Below, in pieces: positions 26,418-33,885 of a stretch of DNA of 64,000 nt. Source of the stretch: Candidatus Poribacteria bacterium. GTDB taxonomy: Bacteria; Poribacteria; WGA-4E; JAJDTR01. Every line of letters starts with the position of its first letter. Positions within the stretch are counted from its first letter, which is position 1. Location: positions 120,250 to 184,249 of the forward strand of contig JAPPIK010000032.1 in assembly GCA_028820655.1 (NCBI GenBank), read 5' to 3'. Made by a program: the position numbers and the translations under genes. The notes under the pieces were generated by a model, which was not told the DNA's origin, ran no database searches, and worked only from the letters and a program-made list of their open reading frames with translations.

Positions 26418-26618
26418 CTCACTTAATCGGTTCAATGAGAAATTGTGGCGCGCAACAAGCGGAAATCCAAGCATTCTTTGAGACAAGAGATGATCGAATG
26501 TGGAAACAGATTGAACACAGCAAATTGATAGATGCATTATTACTTTCTAACCCGCTATCCAAGCGTTCCTCAAATGGTGGGCTCAAACTTTTCTTCAATG
26601 TCATGATATTTGTCTTCC

Positions 26619-27176
26619 ATGGATAGGTTACAAGAAGTGCTACCCATTTTTACGATTGGCTACGGTAGCCGTTCGATTGAGCAGTTCATTGACGTCCTGA
26701 AAGTGCATCAGATTGCTTACCTCATTGATGTGCGCTCGGCGCCCTATTCGCGCTACAAACCCGAATTCTCAAAGGAAGCATTGGACGCGGAACTGGGACG
26801 ACACGGAATTCGGTATGTTTACATGGGCGACACATTGGGCGGTCACCCCGATAACAAAGAGTGCTACGATTCGAACGGGAAAGTCGATTACGACAGAGTG
26901 AAGAAGACCGAAAACTACCAAGTCGGAATCAATCGCCTTCAAAAAGCGGTCGCACAGAAGCAGTGCGTTGCTCTCATGTGCAGTGAGGGAAAACCGGAAA
27001 ACTGTCACCGGAGCAAACTTATAGGGGAGACTCTGGAAAAGCGGAACGTACCGATAACTCATATTGATGAAAACAATGAGCCACAGTCTCAAATGCATAT
27101 CATTGATCGCCTTACTGGGGGACAAATGCCATTGTTTGGTGAAGATGAGTTTCAGTCGCGCAAGCGGTACCAATGA
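26619..27176 (+). CDS. DUF488 family protein (first of two)
   Basis: About 185 residues. The ORF track starts at a TTG (26610); ATG 26619 is better. DUF488 features are clear: PIFTIGYGSRSIEQFIDVL at the start, YLIDVRSAPYSRY, YVYMGDTLGGHP, and the conserved CSEGKPENCHRS near residue 128, where the cysteine/histidine/arginine cluster is thought to form the active or binding site. The biochemical activity of DUF488 is not established, but such proteins recur in nucleic-acid-related and conflict loci. It starts the DUF488-DUF488-RecQ operon: six bases separate it from the next gene. Confidence 0.85.
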   Translation: MDRLQEVLPIFTIGYGSRSIEQFIDVLKVHQIAYLIDVRSAPYSRYKPEFSKEALDAELGRHGIRYVYMGDTLGGHPDNKECYDSNGKVDYDRVKKTENYQVGINRLQKAVAQKQCVALMCSEGKPENCHRSKLIGETLEKRNVPITHIDENNEPQSQMHIIDRLTGGQMPLFGEDEFQSRKRYQ

Positions 27177-27182
27177 TCTACA

Positions 27183-27671
27183 ATGAAACCCAAGATTGTT
27201 ACCATCGGAGTGTATGGATTTGATGAGTCCAGTTTCTTTGAAGCCTTGCGTGAAGCAGAGGTTGATACCTTCTGTGACATTCGCTCCCGGCGGGGATTAC
27301 GTGGTGCAACATACGCATTCGCCAACAGCCAACGCCTTCAAGCCCGACTTGCAGACCTAGGCATTCATTACATTCATCGCAAAGATCTCGCGCCAGCGAA
27401 AGTTACTAGAGATAAGCAGGCGGAAGCAGACAAGGCGGCAAAAATTGCCAAACGCAAACGTACAGTATTAAATGAAGCATTTATAGAGGCATACCATTCA
27501 GATTGCCTATCGACATTTGAACCGGCAAGTCTTCTTAATGACTTTGAAGTGGATACACAGGTCGTAGCGCTGTTTTGCGTCGAAAGAGAACCAGAGGCGT
27601 GTCATCGTTCATTGTTAGCTGCCAAACTGGCGACGGTTCTTAATTTGGAGGTGGAGCATATTGTGCCATGA
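27183..27671 (+). CDS. DUF488 family protein (second of two)
   Basis: 162 residues. It is shorter and diverged from its neighbour, but keeps the fold markers: TIGVYGFDESSFFEAL, TFCDIRSRRG, LGIHYIHRKDLAP and the C-terminal FCVEREPEACHRS that matches CSEGKPENCHRS of the first copy. The first copy has Gly-Tyr-Gly where this has Val-Tyr-Gly. A basic, lysine-rich insert (KAAKIAKRKR) lies mid-protein. Its stop overlaps the ATG of the RecQ-like gene (ATGA), so the two proteins are made together. Tandem unlike DUF488 proteins suggest a heterodimer, which is inference. Confidence 0.8.
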   Translation: MKPKIVTIGVYGFDESSFFEALREAEVDTFCDIRSRRGLRGATYAFANSQRLQARLADLGIHYIHRKDLAPAKVTRDKQAEADKAAKIAKRKRTVLNEAFIEAYHSDCLSTFEPASLLNDFEVDTQVVALFCVEREPEACHRSLLAAKLATVLNLEVEHIVP

Positions 27672-30454
27672 AAGTTTTGATAGTTGCGAAAACCAGAATG
27701 GGAAGTGGTGCATGTATTGGGGCGATTACGGAGGACGGAAAAAGCGTTCGATTAATACCGTACGGTGCTGACCCACATGACGGAGCCAATCGGGAATACG
27801 AAATTGGAGACGTTTGGGAGATTTGCGCCAAACCTGCGAGTCAATTGGCCCCGCCACACACAGAAGACATCGTGGTCTACAATAAGAACCGACTTCGCGA
27901 AGCAAAGGACCTCATCGGATCCATAGAAAGATTTATGCCTTCCATGCACGGCAGTCCATTTGGTCTATATGAAGGATTGTTACAAACTACCGGTGACGGC
28001 GCACTGTATGTCACCGAGAAGAGTGGAATTCCCCTATACAGCACAACCTTCTGGCGTCCGGATGTGTCACTTGAGCGCAATACAGAGGGAAGACGTATAC
28101 ACTATTGCTATCCGACCAAGAATGGTGGTTGCACATTTGCTTATGTGGGGTTTGAAGATCGACCGCTTGAAGTGATACCCAAAGATACGCTGCTGCGTAT
28201 CTCGCTCGCTCGACCTTGGCGTCCGAAAGACAGACCGAATGACGAGTTGCGCTGCCATGCACAGATATCCGGTTGGCTCCTCACGGATGAAGACCAAAGA
28301 AAAACGGTACTCTCAAATGATACCGCACGTTCTCGATCTCAGACGACGTCACACTCACCCTCGAAAATCCTTCAAGATGTATTTGGGCATTCACGGTTCC
28401 GTTCGTTGCAGGAGGAAATCGTCGATCACATATTAGACGGTTATGATGCTTTCATTGTCCTGCCAACCGGTGGCGGAAAGTCGCTCTGCTTCCAATTGCC
28501 TGCGCTCATCTTTGACGGCGTGACTGTCGTCATCTCTCCATTGATTTCATTAATGGAGGATCAGGTGATGAAGTTACAACAGCGGAAAGTGGGCGCAACT
28601 TTTCTCAACCACACGGTTGAGTGTTCTGAGTACGTCTCGACGATGCAACGTGTTAAGCGTGGTGAAGTCAAACTACTTTACATGGCTCCTGAAACGCTCA
28701 TGCGACCTGAAATCCTCTTGATGCTTGATGAATCGAATGTGTCGTGTCTTGCAATTGATGAAGCCCACTGTATTTCCCAGTGGGGACACGATTTTCGTCC
28801 GGAATATCGAGAGTTAGTCTCCGTCCGAAGGCGTTTTTCGCACGCAGTTTGCCTTGCACTTACGGCTACTGCTACACCCCGGGTTCAAGAGGACATTAGG
28901 CAATTGCTCTGCATTAGCGAGGAGAGTCAATTTGTCGCTAGTTTTGACAGGGGGAATCTGTTCCTCGCGGTTGAACCAAAAGTTAACATGCTTGAACAGT
29001 CGCTCGCGTTTCTTAATAAACATCGCGGCGACCCCGGTATAATCTACTGCCAAACAAGGGAGCAAGTTGAATCGTTGGCTCATGAGATAGCGCGGCGCGG
29101 CATTCCAACTCTCCCGTATCACGCTGGATTGGACAGCGAAATCCGTAGTAGGAATCAGGACGCTTTCATTACCGGAGAAATTCAGGTGATTGTGGCGACA
29201 ATTGCCTTCGGGATGGGAATAGATAAAGAGGATGTGCGCTTTGTGCTACATACGGGTTTACCAAAAGAACCTGAATCTTACTATCAGGAGATTGGCCGCG
29301 CTGGACGGGATGGCGAGCATGCAGAGTGTCTCCTATTGTTCGGTTGGGCGGATATGGACACCATAAGGCATTTCATCGATCAAGGTACGTCATCTGAGCA
29401 CGAGGGGCGGTTGGACCGATTGAACATACTTGTTGATTGGGCACTTTCAAATGAATGCAGGCGTAAAGGGTTATTAGCTTACTTTGGTGAACGTTATGAG
29501 AATGAAAGTTGTGGAAGGTGTGACAATTGCCGGAAGGAACAGATGAAAAAGGTTGACTTGACTACACAAGCTCAACAATTTCTCTCATGTGCTATACAGA
29601 CAGGCGAGATTTTCGGCGAAAGCCACATCGTTAATGTCCTACGTGGTTCAAAATCACAAAAAGTCATCAATAGCAAACATGATAGACTCTCGACCTACGG
29701 CATCGGTTCAGAGCACAGTAAAGAGGAATGGAGACATGTGGCATTTCAGCTAGTTCAATTCGGATTATTGAACCGAGATTCACAACACGGTAGTCTCCGA
29801 ACGACAGATAAGGGACGGGACGTGATAAATGGAGATGTGCAGTTCTTGGGATTGCCTTGGAATTCGGCAACCCGCAGCGACAAGAATCGTCACAGTTTGA
29901 GAGGGGAGCACGAGAACGGCAAACGCCAATCCGTGATGCACACAATGACAAATCCATTAAAGTTATACGACATTCCCTCGAACATAGAAGAAACTCTCTT
30001 AATGCCGGAAGACGAGGAATTCGATGGAACGCAATTTGAGAAACTGGGCCTTACGTTTGACGAGAAAATTCACAACTGCGCCGCTTACATTAAGAACATC
30101 CGCGCCCAACAGAAGACTTTGGACGCTCACATCGAAATCCTTCAAGAAGAAATGCGTGCACTTCAGGGGAAACGCGAAGAATTGGAGAACAACCGTAAAG
30201 GCGTTGCGCAATACATCAAAGGCTTGCTTGAGTCTCTCGGACTTGAAAAAGCCGGTAACTCTATCCATCGTGTGCGCATCGCCCGTTCTCCACTCACTGT
30301 TGAAGTAGATATGGAAAAACTTGAATCCACATGGATTAAGCGAACAGAGAACGTGTACGCCGATAAGCGCGGAATCATTGAGCACATTAAAAAAACAGAT
30401 GAAACCCCGGATGGGGTCAGGCGTATCGAAAATACTCACCTCCGTGTAAGTTGA
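27668..30454 (+). CDS. RecQ helicase fused to an N-terminal dual-OB-like domain and a C-terminal Gp157-like domain
   Basis: 928 residues, about 1.5 times the size of a normal bacterial RecQ. Residues 1-~210 (opening KVLIVAKTRMGSGACIGAI) resemble the dual OB-fold (DuOB) domain. Residues ~233-575 are a complete RecQ motor: FRSLQEE, Walker A LPTGGGKS (~264), DEAH in IDEAHCISQWGHDFRPEY, TATATPRV, AFGMGIDK and EIGRAGRDGE. The RecQ zinc module follows (CRRKGLLAYFGE...CGRCDNC, ~596-620), then an RQC winged helix. The HRDC domain is absent. Instead residues ~762-928 (KLYDI, NCAAYIKNIRAQQKTLDAHI, a coiled coil, YADKRGIIEHIKK, LRVS) resemble Siphovirus Gp157, a family linked to phage resistance. All catalytic motifs look intact. 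The gene overlaps the DUF488 gene by four bases. A 3'-5' DNA-unwinding defence or repair enzyme is inferred. Confidence 0.88.
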   Translation: MKVLIVAKTRMGSGACIGAITEDGKSVRLIPYGADPHDGANREYEIGDVWEICAKPASQLAPPHTEDIVVYNKNRLREAKDLIGSIERFMPSMHGSPFGLYEGLLQTTGDGALYVTEKSGIPLYSTTFWRPDVSLERNTEGRRIHYCYPTKNGGCTFAYVGFEDRPLEVIPKDTLLRISLARPWRPKDRPNDELRCHAQISGWLLTDEDQRKTVLSNDTARSRSQTTSHSPSKILQDVFGHSRFRSLQEEIVDHILDGYDAFIVLPTGGGKSLCFQLPALIFDGVTVVISPLISLMEDQVMKLQQRKVGATFLNHTVECSEYVSTMQRVKRGEVKLLYMAPETLMRPEILLMLDESNVSCLAIDEAHCISQWGHDFRPEYRELVSVRRRFSHAVCLALTATATPRVQEDIRQLLCISEESQFVASFDRGNLFLAVEPKVNMLEQSLAFLNKHRGDPGIIYCQTREQVESLAHEIARRGIPTLPYHAGLDSEIRSRNQDAFITGEIQVIVATIAFGMGIDKEDVRFVLHTGLPKEPESYYQEIGRAGRDGEHAECLLLFGWADMDTIRHFIDQGTSSEHEGRLDRLNILVDWALSNECRRKGLLAYFGERYENESCGRCDNCRKEQMKKVDLTTQAQQFLSCAIQTGEIFGESHIVNVLRGSKSQKVINSKHDRLSTYGIGSEHSKEEWRHVAFQLVQFGLLNRDSQHGSLRTTDKGRDVINGDVQFLGLPWNSATRSDKNRHSLRGEHENGKRQSVMHTMTNPLKLYDIPSNIEETLLMPEDEEFDGTQFEKLGLTFDEKIHNCAAYIKNIRAQQKTLDAHIEILQEEMRALQGKREELENNRKGVAQYIKGLLESLGLEKAGNSIHRVRIARSPLTVEVDMEKLESTWIKRTENVYADKRGIIEHIKKTDETPDGVRRIENTHLRVS

Positions 30455-30573
30455 AATGGATAGTGAGTGCCACTCACGGTGACTGTGGTAAATCGTTTAC
30501 AGCTTGGCACTGAGAGTTCAGATCTTGACCTCTAAAACCTTGTTGCAATGAAATGAGATAGGAAGGACTACTA

Positions 30574-31818
30574 ATGAAGAAATTTGCGAATTTATTGGCC
30601 GTATCTTTGTTGCTGATTAGCGGTATTTCAATCGCCGGTGCTACGGATTGGCCTCAGTGGCGTGGCCCCGATAAGGATGGAATCTCTCGGGAAACGGGAC
30701 TTCTCAAAGAATGGCCCGACGGTGGTCCCCAAGTCATCTGGAGAGTACCACTGGGAGAGGGCTTTTCCGGGATGTCTGTCGTTGGTGGGCGAGTCTATAC
30801 GATGTTTTCGGAAGGGGATGATGAGTTTGTTGTTTGTCTTGATGCCTCAAATGGAGAGGAGATTTGGCGGTTTCGATCAGACAGCAACTACCAGGAATCC
30901 ATGGGCGGCAACGGCCCTCGTGCAACTCCAACGATTGACGGAGAGTTGCTCTTTACGGTTACCGCGCAAGGCAAGTTGTACGCTTTAAATACGGCGAATG
31001 GAGCGAAGGTGTGGTCGCACGATCTTCAGGCGGAATTCGGAAGCAAAATGCCCAGATGGGGAGTTTGCACCTCACCCCTCGTTGAAGGCGATTTGCTTTT
31101 GGTTGAGGTCGGCGGGAAGGAAGGAAAATCGATTGTCGCATTTGATAAGACAAACGGCCTCGTCGTGTGGAGTTCCCATACGGACATACTCGGGTATTCC
31201 TCACCCATTGCCGTGACGATCGGTGGGATTCGACAACTCATTGTCTTCACTGGGACTCAGTTAGTCTCCGTTTCGCCCGAAAACGGCAAACTCTATTGGA
31301 CGTACCCTTGGCAGACGCAGTATGATGTCAATGCCGCCACGCCGGTATTTATTCCGCCGGACAAGATTTTCATCTCTTCCGGGTACGGCAAAGGAGCCGC
31401 GGTCGTGCAAATCAGGGTGATGGATTTAACTGAATCCAGCGCCGACATTAGGGCTGTGGAAATATGGAAGAATACAGATATGAAGAACCATTTTGCTACT
31501 TCTGTGCTGCACGGAGATCACCTTTATGGCTTCGACAACGCGATACTGAAATGCATAGATGCGAACTCTGGCGTGGAAAAATGGAAAACACGGGGGTACG
31601 GTAAAGGCACACTCATGCTTGCAGACGACCATCTGATTATTCTCAGTGACCGCGGCAAGTTGGGTTTGGCAGAGGCTACACCCTCCGCTTACACTGAGGT
31701 GGCGAGCGCGGAAGTGCTGAGTGGACTGTGTTGGACGGTGCCGACGCTTGCCAACGGCAGACTCTATGCGCGAAATGAGAAAGAGATGGTCTGTTTAGAA
31801 GTGACGGGACCGAATTAG
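30574..31818 (+). CDS. Exported PQQ-type beta-propeller protein
   Basis: 414 residues with a signal peptide (FANLLAVSLLLISGISIAGA) and AGGAAGGA before the ATG. The mature chain begins TDWPQWRGPDKDGISRETG, the standard opening of the PQQ-like/outer-membrane-propeller group abundant in Poribacteria and Planctomycetes, and continues with blades such as CLDASNGEEIWRFRS, YALNTANGAKVWSHDL, AFDKTNGLVVWSSHT and CIDANSGVEKWKTRG. Probably periplasmic. No cofactor ligands could be identified and the function is unknown. It stands alone after the RecQ operon. Confidence 0.75.
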   Translation: MKKFANLLAVSLLLISGISIAGATDWPQWRGPDKDGISRETGLLKEWPDGGPQVIWRVPLGEGFSGMSVVGGRVYTMFSEGDDEFVVCLDASNGEEIWRFRSDSNYQESMGGNGPRATPTIDGELLFTVTAQGKLYALNTANGAKVWSHDLQAEFGSKMPRWGVCTSPLVEGDLLLVEVGGKEGKSIVAFDKTNGLVVWSSHTDILGYSSPIAVTIGGIRQLIVFTGTQLVSVSPENGKLYWTYPWQTQYDVNAATPVFIPPDKIFISSGYGKGAAVVQIRVMDLTESSADIRAVEIWKNTDMKNHFATSVLHGDHLYGFDNAILKCIDANSGVEKWKTRGYGKGTLMLADDHLIILSDRGKLGLAEATPSAYTEVASAEVLSGLCWTVPTLANGRLYARNEKEMVCLEVTGPN

Positions 31819-32180
31819 GGTATGTAGGACTTAACGCTAGTTGCTACTGTCAAGATTTTGGACATGCACCGTCGGGTATAATTGAGAATAGCCCATTAAT
31901 CGTGGAGATCTTGTAGCACAAACTGTTAGTTTGTGCATCACAAGCATAATTTAACAGATCAAGTGAGAAATCAACCGAGTGGCCAAGAAGAGCCATATAG
32001 ATCCCAAAGCGATACGCAATTCTTGTTCTACAAAGGTGGCAACTTGGGTTAGGACTTAAGAAAAAACAGATATGATAGTTTTCTACGATTTGCCCATGGT
32101 GCCGGTCTGTTGCAAAACCGTGAATATTGATCGTTATTCCTTAGATGAGATATTCACATAACGCTGTGGAGAAGATGACT
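31819..32180. other. Non-coding region before the kelch gene
   Basis: About 360 bases. It contains a perfect hairpin (31916-31936) and a degenerate copy of the GATCAAG...AGATCCC repeat near 31958-32005. TATAAT at 31877 has no -35 box at usable distance. The first 12 codons of the track ORF (from 32145) are judged untranslated. Confidence 0.55.
31916..31936. repeat. Perfect 9-bp hairpin
   Basis: GCACAAACT-GTT-AGTTTGTGC, a nine-base-pair stem with a three-base loop. No T-run follows, so it is not a usual terminator; it looks like another dispersed palindromic repeat, although only one copy lies in this window. Confidence 0.55.
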
Positions 32181-33200
32181 ATGTACCGATGCTACGCTTT
32201 GATTATTGCAATTGCAGTGGGTCTGGCTGCGGTTGTTCCTGTTGCGGGCCTTGCGCAAGTGGAGCAGTGGAATCAAAAGGCGGATATGATGGGTCCCCGG
32301 TTGTTCTTCACCGCTACTGCGGGGGACGGATTGGTTTATGTGATGGGTGGCATGCTTGCGCAGGTTATGCAGAGCACACACGCCTACAACCCGTCTACGG
32401 ACGAATGGAGCGAACGTGCAGACATGCCAACCGCGCGAGCCGGGATGTCCAGTGCCGTAGTTGACGGAAAACTGTACGTCATTGGGGGATGGACCGATAC
32501 CGAACCGGCGATCTCCACCGTTGAAGAATACGACCCGGCGGCGGACACTTGGAGGCAGCGTGCAGACATGCCGACTGCTCGGGCGTTGTTCTCGACCGCC
32601 GCGGTTGACGGAAAGATATACGCCATCGGCGGTATCGCAACGAATATGGGGCCAGTTCTGCCAGCGGTTGAAGAATACGATCCGGTGACGGACACGTGGA
32701 CACGGAAAACGGACATGCCAAATCCGAGATCGGGTATGGCGGCTGCATCCGTCAACGGAAAGATATACGTTATCGGCGGTGCGCCTGCGGTTCAGGGACC
32801 AGTCTTGTCCATGGTTGAAGAATACGACCCAAGAACGGATTCATGGACTCCTATGTCAGATATGCCGACGGGACGAACCGGATTCACGGCGGAAACGGTT
32901 AATGACAGAATTTATGCCATCGGAGGAACCACATTCGTTCAAGGTCCCGGCATGCAAACGGTGGAGGAATACGACCCGGCGATGGACCAATGGGGGGCAA
33001 AGTTGGATATGCCTACGGCCCGCGTGTTTTTGCAGTCGGGCGAGGTGGATGGAAAAATCTATGCTTTGGGAGGCGTTGTGGCAAACATCGGACCGGACAT
33101 TCTCATGACCGTCGAAGAATATGACGCCGGGGTTGTGTCAACTGCAGTAGATCCGATGCTGAAAGTGACATCGGTTTGGGGGGCAATCAAGAAGAATTGA
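32181..33200 (+). CDS. Secreted kelch-repeat beta-propeller protein
   Basis: About 339 residues from ATG 32181, which has GGAG nine bases upstream and yields a signal peptide (CYALIIAIAVGLAAVVPVAGLAQ); the track start at 32145 lacks both. Six kelch blades follow, each with MPTAR-type and VDGKIYxIGG motifs closing with VEEYDPxxDxW. The repeats are also close at DNA level (recurring gaagaatacgaccc), which suggests recent internal duplication. The end, KVTSVWGAIKKN, is a tail seen on many Poribacteria-type secreted proteins. It is likely extracytoplasmic and binding rather than catalytic. The HAD gene starts one base after its stop. Confidence 0.85.
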   Translation: MYRCYALIIAIAVGLAAVVPVAGLAQVEQWNQKADMMGPRLFFTATAGDGLVYVMGGMLAQVMQSTHAYNPSTDEWSERADMPTARAGMSSAVVDGKLYVIGGWTDTEPAISTVEEYDPAADTWRQRADMPTARALFSTAAVDGKIYAIGGIATNMGPVLPAVEEYDPVTDTWTRKTDMPNPRSGMAAASVNGKIYVIGGAPAVQGPVLSMVEEYDPRTDSWTPMSDMPTGRTGFTAETVNDRIYAIGGTTFVQGPGMQTVEEYDPAMDQWGAKLDMPTARVFLQSGEVDGKIYALGGVVANIGPDILMTVEEYDAGVVSTAVDPMLKVTSVWGAIKKN

Positions 33201-33201
33201 T

Positions 33202-33873
33202 ATGATAAAGGCTGTAATCTTCGATTTCGATGGACTCATCCTTGACACGGAAAGCCCCGTCTACGAATCTTGGCTGGAAATCTACCAATTGTACGGTTGT
33301 TCATTGCCCATATCCGAATGGTTAAAGTGCGTTGGGACGGCAGATGCCTTCGATCCGTACGATTACCTTGAAGCACAGCTTGGACACGCTCTGGATCGCG
33401 CTGAGCTCCATCAGAAACGGAATGCGCTGAAGAGTAGCCTGATAGATTTGGAATCGGTGATGCCCGGCGTAGAAGATAGAATCGCCGAAGCTCAAGCGCT
33501 GGGACTGAGGCTCGCAGTCGCTTCCAGTTCGCCGAGAAGTTGGGTCGTCGAAAACTTGACCAGATTACACCTCGAACGCCACTTTACTACGATCAAGTGC
33601 TGCGAGGACGTGGAACGTGTGAAACCGGATCCCGCCCTGTATAGGGAGACTTTACGGGCATTGAGTGTGGAGGCGGCCGAGGCCATCGTGTTTGAAGATT
33701 CGCTAAACGGCGTAACGGCCGCCAAGCGAGCCGGTATATTCTGCGTAGCGGTCCCAAACGCGATTACCAGACATTCGTCGTTCGAACTGGCTGACATGCA
33801 GTTGTCGTCTTTGGCGGATATGTCGCTTGCGGACCTCATAAGCGCTACAAATGGCACGGCCCCCGAAAGGTAA
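33202..33873 (+). CDS. HAD-superfamily phosphatase (beta-phosphoglucomutase-like subgroup)
   Basis: 223 residues, cytoplasmic. Motif I is FDFDGLILDTES with the nucleophile aspartate, motif II is VASSSPRSW, and the lysine and acid motifs are KPDPALY and IVFEDSLNGVTAAKRAG. The alpha-helical cap between motifs I and II matches the beta-phosphoglucomutase/phosphoglycolate phosphatase subgroup. The substrate cannot be told. It begins one base after the kelch stop and ends 12 bases before the PaaK-like ligase, so it sits in an operon with both. Confidence 0.85.
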   Translation: MIKAVIFDFDGLILDTESPVYESWLEIYQLYGCSLPISEWLKCVGTADAFDPYDYLEAQLGHALDRAELHQKRNALKSSLIDLESVMPGVEDRIAEAQALGLRLAVASSSPRSWVVENLTRLHLERHFTTIKCCEDVERVKPDPALYRETLRALSVEAAEAIVFEDSLNGVTAAKRAGIFCVAVPNAITRHSSFELADMQLSSLADMSLADLISATNGTAPER

Positions 33874-33885
33874 ACCATTACGCAA

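Larger units (their letters stand above)
25945..26618. other. Long leader region upstream of the DUF488-RecQ operon
   Basis: About 670 bases, A+T-rich. It holds an imperfect hairpin (26125-26156), a consensus promoter (26236-26264), a terminator-like stem with T-run (26374-26417) and then a 63-codon ORF (26435-26626) that ends in ATGGATAG, so its stop overlaps the ATG of the first DUF488 gene. The ORF has no Shine-Dalgarno sequence and no family resemblance, but the overlap would allow translational coupling. Confidence 0.55.

Noticed and set aside
31877-31882. TATAAT box before the kelch gene
   Set aside because: The nearest -35-like sequence, TTGGAC, is only 13 bases upstream, too close for a sigma70 promoter.
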